Position numbers and translations under genes: made by a program. Of a DNA stretch of 64,000 nt, positions 16,813-24,752 are shown piece after piece (position 1 is the first letter of the stretch; every line of letters starts with the position of its first letter). Source of the stretch: CAZUHB01 sp964620445 (GTDB taxonomy: Bacteria; Planctomycetota; B15-G4; CAYZWU01); NCBI GenBank assembly GCA_964620445.1, contig CAZUHB010000001.1, forward strand, positions 196,652 to 260,651, read 5' to 3'. The notes beneath the pieces were generated by a model. The model searched no databases and was not told the DNA's origin. It saw only the letters and a list, made by a program, of their open reading frames with translations.

Positions 16813-17382
16813 TCAAAACTCCTCGTCCTGGTTCTCTTCCTGGAGGCGTTCGAATTGGTCCTCCGTCATGAGAAGGGGGATGTAAGTGTCGATCGTGTAT
16901 TCGATCCCCTTGGCATCATCCTCATCGGGCGCGAAGACCTTGATCACCACGTGGCGCGCCATGAGCGGCCCCACGTCCTCCACATCCTCATCAGCGAACA
17001 CCGCATCACCGGGTGCGTTCGATGTATCGAGGCGGCTCTCGTTGTTGTCGTCCTCGTTCTCGTCGTCCTCGAGCCCGGAACGGAAATCGTAGATCGTGAC
17101 GGTGTACTCGTAGTAGAAGCCGGGCGCGCCCTCGAGCTCGCCCGCTCCCTCGCCGCGGATGATGTTGATCGAGATGTGAGCGAGCTGCTGCTGGGCCATG
17201 TCCTGCAGGGTGCGCATGACCTTGGTGTCGTAGGCCATGTTGTAGCACCGTTCGCGTGTGAGCAGCATGGGCACGACGGCCACGGCCAGAATGGCGACGG
17301 AGACCATGACCTCGAGGAGGGTGAAGCCCCTTCTGCCCGGCGGGACGTGCCTGGCCGGCGGGACGTGCCTAGAACGACTCAT
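16813..17382 (-). CDS. gspI: Type II secretion minor pseudopilin GspI-like
   Basis: A 189-residue prepilin-type protein: basic leader (with an 18-base tandem duplication giving RHVPPA/RHVPPG), then RRG-FTLLEVMVSVAILAVAVVP with Glu at +5. The globular region has an acidic Asp/Glu/Asn-rich insertion (LEDDENEDDNNES) that is unusual for the family. Assignment as I rather than H or J rests on gene order and the FTLLEVMVS leader. A strong AGGAGGTGAGCG site precedes ATG 17382, which lies inside the end of gspH (14-base overlap). Confidence 0.82.
   Translation of the reverse strand: MSRSRHVPPARHVPPGRRGFTLLEVMVSVAILAVAVVPMLLTRERCYNMAYDTKVMRTLQDMAQQQLAHISINIIRGEGAGELEGAPGFYYEYTVTIYDFRSGLEDDENEDDNNESRLDTSNAPGDAVFADEDVEDVGPLMARHVVIKVFAPDEDDAKGIEYTIDTYIPLLMTEDQFERLQEENQDEEF
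17337..17370. repeat. 18-base tandem duplication in the gspI leader region
   Basis: CCGGCGGGACGTGCCT occurs at 17337-17352 and again at 17355-17370, a period of 18 bases. It duplicates six codons in the prepilin leader of GspI in frame, before the cleavage site. Confidence 0.85.
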
Positions 17383-17917
17383 CGCTCACCTCCTGATAGC
17401 CCACGGAGCCCTCCAGTATTTCCGCGAAACCGGTGAGGCTCGCGATCCGTATCGACATCCGGTCTCCCGAATTCGGATCTAAAAGGTGAACGATGTGGCC
17501 CGTGAGCGATCCGTCCGGTCTGATGTTGATCGTGAGCGCCGTTGAATCGCCTTCCGCGTCGTCGGTGAATCCCACGGCCACGTCCTCGATCTCGATCTTG
17601 GCCCCTGCGCGGGAAGATTCGAGGATCACCGTTTCTCCGGCGCCGTTCACGTTTCCGTCGTCGTCGAAGAGCACGGGAAAATAGGCTCGGTAACTGTTGA
17701 ATCCCGGACTATATTCGAGGTGGATCGTCAATCCGCTGAAGATCGACTGGCTGCGCATGAGTTCGAGGTCGGTGACGACCTTCTTGGCCGCGGCCTGCAA
17801 ACGGCTGCCCGGCAGGAGTGTGTCCACCTTTAGAAAGACGATGGTCATGGACAGGCCGAGGACAGCCACGGCGACCATCAATTCGATCAAGGTGAAAGCT
17901 GCCTTACGCGCGTTCAC
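17369..17917 (-). CDS. gspH: Type II secretion minor pseudopilin GspH-like
   Basis: The 182-residue product begins VNARKAA-FTLIELMVAVAVLGLSM, a prepilin signal with Glu at +5 (Ala rather than Gly before the cleavage site). It has the GspH-style sequence after the helix (AAAKKVVTDLELMRSQSIFSGLTIHLEY), with the F/Y-rich beta region typical of the GspH/FimT family. GTG 17917 is preferred because GGGGGA precedes it by six bases; a TTG further upstream would run through the 21-base repeat array. It overlaps gspI by 14 bases. Confidence 0.82.
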   Translation of the reverse strand: MNARKAAFTLIELMVAVAVLGLSMTIVFLKVDTLLPGSRLQAAAKKVVTDLELMRSQSIFSGLTIHLEYSPGFNSYRAYFPVLFDDDGNVNGAGETVILESSRAGAKIEIEDVAVGFTDDAEGDSTALTINIRPDGSLTGHIVHLLDPNSGDRMSIRIASLTGFAEILEGSVGYQEVSDESF

Positions 17918-17931
17918 GCGATTCCCCCAGT

Positions 17932-17986
17932 GCTTGTGCGGACACAAAAAACGCTTGTGCGGACACAAAAAACGCTTGTGCGGACA
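17932..17986. repeat. Three-copy 21-base tandem repeat between gspG and gspH
   Basis: GCTTGTGCGGACA starts at 17932, 17953 and 17974. The first two units are full 21-mers with an A-rich spacer and the third is partial. The array lies in the 81-base gap between gspG and gspH. An inverted repeat GACAGG/CCTGTC (17983-18000) follows, overlapping the gspG stop. It may attenuate transcription or separate the major pseudopilin message from the minor ones. Confidence 0.85.
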
Positions 17987-17998
17987 GGGAAAGACCTG

Positions 17999-18439
17999 TC
18001 AATATCCAGCATCCTTTTCATGCCGCGTATCCTTCGAGGAGATGTCTCGGGCATCCCCTTCGCCGCCCTCCACGTTGTCCGATCCGAGCGACTTGATCTC
18101 GAAACTCTTCGACGATTCGACGATGTAGAGATACTCGTTTCCCCAGGGATCGTAGAGGATGTCGGAATTTTCCAGGTACGCCTCGTCGGCATTGTGCTCG
18201 TTCGGATCGAGGAGGACCTGCAGACTGTCGGGTAGCCTGAAATTGTCGAGCCTGTACTTTTGCACGGTGGCTTTCAGGGTATCGATATTTGTTTTGGCCA
18301 CGGTCTGCTGCGACCGTGCGAAATAGGGAAAGACATTGGTTGCCACCACCAGACCGAGCACGCCGAGAATGGCGACGACCACCATCAGCTCGATCAGGGT
18401 GAAACCCCTTTCTGGTCCGGATTTACGATTCTTGAACAT
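17999..18439 (-). CDS. gspG: Type II secretion major pseudopilin GspG
   Basis: The 146-residue product has the standard prepilin leader (MFKNRKSGPERG-FTLIELMVVVAILG, Glu at +5) and the GspG hallmark after it: VAKTNIDTLKATVQKYRLDNFRLPDSLQVLL and DPWGNEYLYIV. GspG polymerises into the pseudopilus that pushes substrates through the secretin. The C-terminal end is short and acidic. ATG 18439 is chosen because AGGAG lies eight bases before it; an upstream in-frame ATG has no ribosome site. It begins the G-H-I-J group. Confidence 0.93.
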   Translation of the reverse strand: MFKNRKSGPERGFTLIELMVVVAILGVLGLVVATNVFPYFARSQQTVAKTNIDTLKATVQKYRLDNFRLPDSLQVLLDPNEHNADEAYLENSDILYDPWGNEYLYIVESSKSFEIKSLGSDNVEGGEGDARDISSKDTRHEKDAGY

Positions 18440-18538
18440 TTCAGTCTCCTTGGGATGGCCAGGAATGCTCGCGCCTTGGTCGCTCGACATGACCCGGTCT
18501 TTTTGAATTCGTAATTTTGGACAGTTTTAATAATAACA

Positions 18539-18563
18539 TATTCCCGGAGATATTTTGGGAATA
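18539..18563. other. Inverted repeat between the 1036-residue gene and gspG
   Basis: TATTCCC (18539-18545) and GGGAATA (18557-18563) form a 7-base stem around an AT-rich loop in the 143-base gap upstream of gspG. It may be a weak terminator for the large upstream gene or an operator. The surrounding A/T-rich bases could hold a promoter for gspG, but I see no good pair of hexamers. Confidence 0.4.
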
Positions 18564-18582
18564 GGTGCTCGAAATATCTTAA

Positions 18583-21500
18583 TCAGTTCATGATTTTGGC
18601 ATACTCCTCATCCACCAGGGGGGCGATCCGGCTGTCGAGCCAGATTGGATCGATCGCGGCATCGACCTCGAGCCCCTCGATGTGGAACCACCGGGGTCCG
18701 TGGACCCAGACGAAGACCTGGCCGCGGCGCGTACCGCCGGCGCCTCCCTTGATGTCCGGAGTCGTGATGCGGGCGCCGCCGAAGACGTGCGCCACCCCTG
18801 TGTCCGAACAGGAGAGGGCCGCCGAATAGGTCTTGTCAACGGCAAGATCGGCCGCGCAGGCGACAGGATCGCCGGCGCCGGCTTTAGATCCGGTCAGACG
18901 GCCGTTGATATCGATTGCGGCCAGGCAGGCGGAGGCGATATATTCCTTCCCCTCCTCGTCGGTGCAACCGAAATAGAAGTAGAAAGGTTCTTGCAGTTTC
19001 TTTTCCCTCTTCGGCGCGAAACTGAAACTCACCTTGATTTCGATCGCTCCCGCGAATACCGGCCGGAGCCGGACGAAATCGGAACCGTATGCCGAGAGGC
19101 GTTCCTTTTTCAACTGGAACGATCGCGGCGCGTACACGGTATCGGCGCGGAGTTTTTCCGTCAAGGTGTCGGCCAGGGGGGAGGGACGGAAATCGAAATC
19201 ATCTTTCTGCTCCCTGGCGGCCAGATCATAGACGAAGCGCGCGCGGCCTTCGTCCATCCCTTCGAAACCGTTGAACCTGGTTCGCAGGTAGCTGTTCTCA
19301 TCGACAAAGGTCCTGTACAGAAGGCTTTTGACGACCGCCTCGATCCGATCCCGGTCGAGAGACCGGAGCACGCCCGTTCCCTTCGCCTTGCGCACCTGGC
19401 GTTTGAAGAAGTCGATCACGTCTGTCGCGGTGCCCGATCTCTCGCCGGCGAGTACGGAGACCAGACCAGCCCCGGCCTGGGCATCCGTGTAGAGGGGAAG
19501 TCGTTGCCTCAAGCTCTCAACCTCGCCCGCGCCCTCGAGGCTGTTGAGTTCCATGAGAAACCGCGTGCCATCCACGGTGAAGACGAAGAGCCGGCAGTAT
19601 GCAACCCGGTCCTGTAATGAGTCGGCGGCGAGAACCTTCTTGAAACGGCTCACGGCAAACTCGAGCGGTAGGGCCGTGTGGGGGGAGACGATGGTGATCT
19701 CCCCTGCGTCAGCGGTCTTGGCGACGCGGCACCGGTCGGGAAGGGTGGAGAGATCCTGTCCCTCCTCGAGAGGTTTCCAGATCAGGTTGTCAGCGTTCGC
19801 GTCGATCAGGCGCGCCTCGACTTCGCCGAGGCGGTACGCGAACTCGGCATCGGCCAGGGCGCCGAGTTTTTCCCGAAAGAAACGAGCGCATTTTTGCAGG
19901 TCGCGCCATTCGCTCTCGAAGCCGCTCTTGGAGAGGCTCGGCGCATCCGGCCGGTGGAGCCCGCCGCGCAGGAGCTTTTCGGTCCGGCAGACACCATGCT
20001 TTCTTGCCAGGTGGATGACGAGTGTTCTGTACAGTTCGGCCGTCATGCCGGGACCGATCAGAGCGAGGAGTTCCTTCTCTTCAAAGAAGGGGATCTCGGC
20101 GTCCGTCGAAGATTGCCGCGCCTCTTTCTCGGTCGGCTTTCTTCTCGACGAGCCGTGCAACTCGCGCAGCGCGGCGGTCAGGTCGCCGCGCGCCCGCTCG
20201 CTGATATAGCGTTCGACCATCGCCTGCTCGATCGACTGAAGGGTGTTTCCCGCCAGCAGGGTGTCGATGTAATCCGCGGGCGGTTGCGCCGCGAGGCAGG
20301 GCGTGGCGTAACGGCTCGTGAAATCAGCATCCTTCTTGCGGGCGAGGTAGTGACAGAAGAGGGCGTAGATCTCGAGGGAGTTCGCGAAGGCCCCGTCGTT
20401 TGCACATTTTGCGCGCAGAATTTCGGCCGAGTCGCAGGCGAGCAGGCTCTCGAGCCCCAGCGGCCATGGGATCCGGTCCTCGGCGGACGGGCCGGAGCGG
20501 TCCCGCGCCCGGTTCCGCTTCTCGTCCAGAATCCCCTCGGCCAGCCAGTCGGTAAACACGCTGCTGTTGACGATTCCGGCGCCGTTCAGCCGCAGCGCGC
20601 CCTTCGAGTCGATACCGCGTCCCATCGGCAGGAGGAGGGAGATCCCCTCGGCGAGCCAGAACGGCGCCGGGCGCTTGCAGAGGTGTTTCAGGATCGCGCG
20701 GCCGAACGGCTGAACCATCGCCCGGCGGCTGGAGCCCGATCCCGAGTAGAGGATCCTGTCCGCCGGCAGGCTGGTGACCAGCAGACCGGTGGCCTCGTCG
20801 AGAAAGGAGACCGCGCCGCTCCGCGCGCGTCCCCCCGAGAGCCGGGGCGCGTGTCGCGCCGTAACGCGCGGGTCCTTGAGCACGAAAACGTGGTACCTTC
20901 CGAAGTCGTCCTCGTCGCCGGCCTCTGCCGGAGCCGGAAGCCAGTGGGAACGGAAGGATGCGAGCATATGGGTCAAGTCGCTCGCCAGGGTGTCGAGGAA
21001 AGCGGTTGCCGGTTCTTGTCCCGGTTCCTGTTCGCCCTCGATGATAAAGACGAAGTGCGGGTGCGTTCCGTCGATCCTGTAATCCCAGGATGCGATGATT
21101 TTCTTGAAGAGGTCGTGTTCGCCCAGTCCGGTCCAAGTTTTCGTGCCGAGACTCTCCTCGAGCGCCCGGCCCCGGGCCCGGCGGCCGGCGAGCAGCTGGC
21201 TCTCGATGTTCCACCGCTTCACGAGAGCCTTTTTCTCCGAGGGGGTGAGCCACTGGGCATGCAGGTTGATGTAGCTCTTGGCCTCGTCCCCGAGAAAGTA
21301 GGGGAGAAGCTCGTTGAAATCGACGAGGTGCTTTTCGGGCACGAAGCGGGTGTATCCCAGTTCGATGCGGGCTGTCTCGTTCTCCGGATCGAGACCGAGG
21401 GCGCTCTTGTAGTAATCCTCGGACAGCCGTCCCCTTCCGGCTTTCCACGCTTTCTGGGCCAGGTTGTTGAAGTCCTCGGCGGTGGCGCAGAGCGCGGCCT

Positions 21501-21693
21501 CCCGGTCCCAGTCGGCGCCCGTGTCCACTTCGAGCTCGACCTCCTTCTCGGTTTTTTTCTCCGATTGTGGCAGCCGGAGGAACTCGAGGAACTCGGGCCG
21601 GAGATGGAGCACCAGAAAGAGTGTGAGCGGCGCGATCACGATGGCGAGGATCAGGGGAAGTTTCTTGAGGAGGGTGTAGAAGAATCGCTTCAA
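18583..21693 (-). CDS. Large membrane-anchored protein with TPR-like and apparently inactive peptidase-like regions, inside the gsp operon
   Basis: A 1036-residue protein with a basic N-terminus and one membrane helix (about 11-32, LPLILAIVIAPLTLFLVL), so most of it probably faces the periplasm. Residues ~70-115 resemble a TPR (DYYKSALGLDPENETARIELGY). Around 210-360 the order of elements recalls DUF1570/peptidase-MA proteins, including PFWLAEGISLLLP (344-356), but the zinc-binding HExxH expected just before is absent (GRAILKHL at 331-338). The second half is unrecognised; its end looks like a beta-sandwich (WFHIEGLEVDA). The start is TTG 21693 with no strong ribosome site, 42 bases after gspF. 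Its place between gspF and gspG suggests a structural or substrate role in secretion. Confidence 0.7.
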   Translation of the reverse strand: MKRFFYTLLKKLPLILAIVIAPLTLFLVLHLRPEFLEFLRLPQSEKKTEKEVELEVDTGADWDREAALCATAEDFNNLAQKAWKAGRGRLSEDYYKSALGLDPENETARIELGYTRFVPEKHLVDFNELLPYFLGDEAKSYINLHAQWLTPSEKKALVKRWNIESQLLAGRRARGRALEESLGTKTWTGLGEHDLFKKIIASWDYRIDGTHPHFVFIIEGEQEPGQEPATAFLDTLASDLTHMLASFRSHWLPAPAEAGDEDDFGRYHVFVLKDPRVTARHAPRLSGGRARSGAVSFLDEATGLLVTSLPADRILYSGSGSSRRAMVQPFGRAILKHLCKRPAPFWLAEGISLLLPMGRGIDSKGALRLNGAGIVNSSVFTDWLAEGILDEKRNRARDRSGPSAEDRIPWPLGLESLLACDSAEILRAKCANDGAFANSLEIYALFCHYLARKKDADFTSRYATPCLAAQPPADYIDTLLAGNTLQSIEQAMVERYISERARGDLTAALRELHGSSRRKPTEKEARQSSTDAEIPFFEEKELLALIGPGMTAELYRTLVIHLARKHGVCRTEKLLRGGLHRPDAPSLSKSGFESEWRDLQKCARFFREKLGALADAEFAYRLGEVEARLIDANADNLIWKPLEEGQDLSTLPDRCRVAKTADAGEITIVSPHTALPLEFAVSRFKKVLAADSLQDRVAYCRLFVFTVDGTRFLMELNSLEGAGEVESLRQRLPLYTDAQAGAGLVSVLAGERSGTATDVIDFFKRQVRKAKGTGVLRSLDRDRIEAVVKSLLYRTFVDENSYLRTRFNGFEGMDEGRARFVYDLAAREQKDDFDFRPSPLADTLTEKLRADTVYAPRSFQLKKERLSAYGSDFVRLRPVFAGAIEIKVSFSFAPKREKKLQEPFYFYFGCTDEEGKEYIASACLAAIDINGRLTGSKAGAGDPVACAADLAVDKTYSAALSCSDTGVAHVFGGARITTPDIKGGAGGTRRGQVFVWVHGPRWFHIEGLEVDAAIDPIWLDSRIAPLVDEEYAKIMN

Positions 21694-21735
21694 CGTAGAG
21701 CGGCCTTTATATCTCGATCAGCAACGCGCGCGTAA

Positions 21736-22956
21736 CTACCCCACCTGGCTGAGCTGCAGCATCGGCAGGATGATGGAGAGGACGATGAACGCCACGACCG
21801 TCGCCATCAGCAGGATCAGGACAGGCTCGATGAGCGCCGTCATTTTCTGCGTGGCGATCTCGATCTCCTCGTCGTAAGCGCCGGCGATCGTCTCGAGGAT
21901 GTCCTCCAGTTCGCCTGACTGTTCTCCCACGGCAATCATATATCCCACTGCGGGGGGAAAGACACCACTTTTCTTGAGCGGCGAGGAGATATCCGTTCCC
22001 TCCATGATGCGCGTGTGCACCGTGTCGAGGACCTTGGCCACCACGGCGTTGCCCACGATGTTCTTCACGATGAGCAAACCTTCGAGAACGGGCACACCGC
22101 TCTTGAGGAGCGTGGAAAAAGTGACGGCGAAGCGGCTGATCGCCTGCTTGTTGAAGAGGTCGCCGAAGATCGGCATCCTGAGTATCATCTTGTCGGTGGA
22201 AAAACGACCCTGCTCGGTCCGCCTGATCGCGGCCCAGATCAGATAGACGGCCAGGCAACCGAGGGCCAGGATATACCAGAAGTCGACGAGAAAGTTGCTC
22301 GAAGCGATGAGGACCTTCGTGGGCGTGGGCAGGACCGAGTCCTTCTGCTTGATCAGGGTCACCAGCTTGGGAACGACCACGGTCATGAGCACGGAGATGA
22401 CGATGACGCCCACGGCGACCATCACCATGGGGTACATGAGCGCGGCCTGGATCTTGTTGCGCACCCTGTTCTGCTTGAGCATGTACTGGGCGAGGCGCAT
22501 GAGGGTGGTTTCCAGGTTGCCGGCCGCCTCGCCCGCCTTGATCATGTTCACGTAGAGATCGCTGAAGTAGGCGGGGTGGTGGGCGAGCGCCTCGGCGAAG
22601 CTGAGGCCCTGTGTGACCTTCTCGCGCACGTCGCGGAAAACGGTCTCCAGCTTCTTGTTCTCGATCTGCTCGATCAGAGCACGCATCGCCTCCGCCATCG
22701 GGATGCCGGCCTGGAGCAGGGTTGCCAGCTGGCGCGTCACCATCGCGAGTTCGCCGATCTGGCGTTTTCTGACGAAGAGCTTGTGGAAGAATCCTTTCGA
22801 CGAGCCCTTGGCGACCTCTTTGAGTTCCTTGAGGCCGACCACGTGGAGGCTTTCGCGTTTGAGTTTGTTGCGCGCCTCGCGCGGGGTGTCGGCGTCGATG
22901 ACGCCTGTGCGCGTCTCGCCCTTCTCGCTGAACGCCTTGTATTCGTAAACCGGCAT
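21736..22956 (-). CDS. gspF: Type II secretion inner-membrane platform protein GspF
   Basis: The 406-residue product has the two T2SSF domains and three membrane helices of the GspF/PilC family. It starts MPVYEYKAFSEKGETRTGVIDADTPREARNKL, has MVTRQLATLLQAGIPMAEAMRAL and the second-copy equivalent FAVTFSTLLKSGVPVLEGL, and ends with VVAFIVLSIILPMLQLSQVG. GspF couples the ATPase GspE to pseudopilus growth. It lies 38 bases downstream of gspE and before the 1036-residue gene. Confidence 0.95.
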   Translation of the reverse strand: MPVYEYKAFSEKGETRTGVIDADTPREARNKLKRESLHVVGLKELKEVAKGSSKGFFHKLFVRKRQIGELAMVTRQLATLLQAGIPMAEAMRALIEQIENKKLETVFRDVREKVTQGLSFAEALAHHPAYFSDLYVNMIKAGEAAGNLETTLMRLAQYMLKQNRVRNKIQAALMYPMVMVAVGVIVISVLMTVVVPKLVTLIKQKDSVLPTPTKVLIASSNFLVDFWYILALGCLAVYLIWAAIRRTEQGRFSTDKMILRMPIFGDLFNKQAISRFAVTFSTLLKSGVPVLEGLLIVKNIVGNAVVAKVLDTVHTRIMEGTDISSPLKKSGVFPPAVGYMIAVGEQSGELEDILETIAGAYDEEIEIATQKMTALIEPVLILLMATVVAFIVLSIILPMLQLSQVG

Positions 22957-22994
22957 GCGTTTGTTTCCTCAGCTGGTCAACGCCGACCTGAACC

Positions 22995-24752
22995 TTAAAC
23001 CACGTCCAACTGGGTGACTCTCAGGATTTCGTCGATCGTCGTCGATCCCTTTAGCACCTTGTTGATGCCGTCCATGCGGAGCGTGTTCAGCGCGCCGCGA
23101 TCGATGGCGCTCTTCTTGATGATGCTCGCCCCGGCCCTGTCCATGACCTGGTCCTTGACCGCATCGTCAACAGGCAGCATTTCGTAGATGGCGGTCCGGT
23201 CGACATAACCCGAATCGAAGCAGTAGTCGCAGCCCTCGCCGATCCATACCTTGCCGTCGGCGAAGGCGTCGGGAGCGATTCCGGCCTCCTTGAGCTTCTT
23301 GACCGTCGACTTGTCGGGCGCGATCTGGGTCTTGCACTTGGGGCAAATGAGGCGCACCAGGCGCTGGGCGATCACGAGCACGACCGACGACGAAACCAGG
23401 TAAGGCTCCACACCGATGTCGAGCATACGGGTCACGGCGCTGGCCGCGTCGTTCGTATGGAGCGTGGAGAGCACCATGTGGCCGGTGAGCGCCGCTCGGA
23501 TGGCGATCTCTGCGGTCTCGTTGTCGCGCACCTCGCCGACCATCATGATGTCGGGATCCTGGCGCAGGAAGGAGCGGAGCCCGGCGGCGAAGGTGAGGCC
23601 CTTCTTGTTGTTCACCTGCACCTGGCTGACCCCGTCGAGGTTGTACTCGATCGGGTCCTCGATGGTGAGGATGTTTTTCTCCGAGGCGTTCAGCTCGGTG
23701 AGACCCGCGTAGAGGGTGGTCGTCTTGCCCGATCCGGTCGGCCCGGTGACGAAGATGATCCCGTGGGTGTAGGCGATATACTTGCGGAGTACGGCCAGGT
23801 TATCCGGATCGAGACCGATCTCCCCGAGCCGGTAGACGCGCGCCGTCTTGTCGAGGAGCCTCATCACGATCCGTTCGCCGTTGGACGAGGGGACCGATGA
23901 GATACGCACGTCCACGTCGCCCTGGCCGATCCTCAGGGTGGCACGTCCATCCTGGGGCAGCCGGCGCTCGGCGATGTCCATCTTGCTCATGACCTTGATA
24001 CGCGAGATGATTGCGTCCTGGATCTTCTTGGGAGCCGACTCCATGTCGTAGAGGATACCGTCCACGCGGTAGCGTACCTGGACGCGGTCGGTGTAGGGCT
24101 GGATGTGAACGTCGGACGCCCTCATCTTGAGCGCCTGGAAGAGGATCATGTTGACGAGCTTGATGATCGGCGCCTTGTTGGCCACATCGAGCAGGTCCTC
24201 GCCCTCCTCGAGCGCCTCGGCGGTGAGGTTGACGATCCCCTCTTCCTCGTCGAGGTCGTCGAGCGCCTCGTCGACGGCGTCCATGCGGTTCTTGTACGCG
24301 CGGTTGATGAGCGATGTAATCTCGGCGCGGGGCGAGAAGACGGGCTCCACCGTGACGCGCAGCATGGCCGAGAGCTCATCCATCGGATGGATTTCGAAGG
24401 GATCGCACGTGGCGACCTGCATCGAGCCATTGACCGAGCCGAGGCCGATGAGATTGTAGTTCCGGGCGAAATGGACAGGCACCCTGTCAAGAAACTCCTT
24501 TGGAACGGTGACCTCGCGCAGATCGCCGCGGTACTCGAGAGCGAGGAAAAGGCTGAAGATCTTGAGCACCTCCGGCTCGGACAGATACCCCTTTGCGAGA
24601 AGGATCTTGTCGAGAGTACTCCCCGACTTTTCCCGCATTTTGAGGCAGTCCTGGATCTTCTCGTCGGAGAGCTTGCCCTCATCCCTGAGGAGCCTGATGA
24701 TGTCGTCGAACATTCCCGTCGACGTCTGATCGGATACCTGAATCGCGTCCAT
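22995..24752 (-). CDS. gspE: Type II secretion assembly ATPase GspE
   Basis: GspE powers pseudopilus assembly from the cytoplasm. The 585-residue protein has an N-terminal GspE-N domain (1-150), Walker A GPTGSGKT at 337-344, the Asp box/Walker B region (QDPDIMMVGEVRDNETAEIAI), the His box TGHMVLSTLHTNDA, and a tetracysteine zinc site C470/C473 and C508/C511. All catalytic motifs are intact. Its ATG overlaps the gspD stop as TAATG, indicating translational coupling. Confidence 0.97.
   Translation of the reverse strand: MDAIQVSDQTSTGMFDDIIRLLRDEGKLSDEKIQDCLKMREKSGSTLDKILLAKGYLSEPEVLKIFSLFLALEYRGDLREVTVPKEFLDRVPVHFARNYNLIGLGSVNGSMQVATCDPFEIHPMDELSAMLRVTVEPVFSPRAEITSLINRAYKNRMDAVDEALDDLDEEEGIVNLTAEALEEGEDLLDVANKAPIIKLVNMILFQALKMRASDVHIQPYTDRVQVRYRVDGILYDMESAPKKIQDAIISRIKVMSKMDIAERRLPQDGRATLRIGQGDVDVRISSVPSSNGERIVMRLLDKTARVYRLGEIGLDPDNLAVLRKYIAYTHGIIFVTGPTGSGKTTTLYAGLTELNASEKNILTIEDPIEYNLDGVSQVQVNNKKGLTFAAGLRSFLRQDPDIMMVGEVRDNETAEIAIRAALTGHMVLSTLHTNDAASAVTRMLDIGVEPYLVSSSVVLVIAQRLVRLICPKCKTQIAPDKSTVKKLKEAGIAPDAFADGKVWIGEGCDYCFDSGYVDRTAIYEMLPVDDAVKDQVMDRAGASIIKKSAIDRGALNTLRMDGINKVLKGSTTIDEILRVTQLDVV

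Noticed and set aside
17932..17986. Short CRISPR-like array
   Set aside because: Three 21-base units in direct tandem without unique spacers, and no cas genes.
19678..21735. 685-codon open frame on the plus strand opposite the 1036-residue gene
   Set aside because: Since the real gene here is itself of unknown function I compared both strands. The minus strand has a membrane anchor, TPR-like residues and operon context; the plus frame has none.
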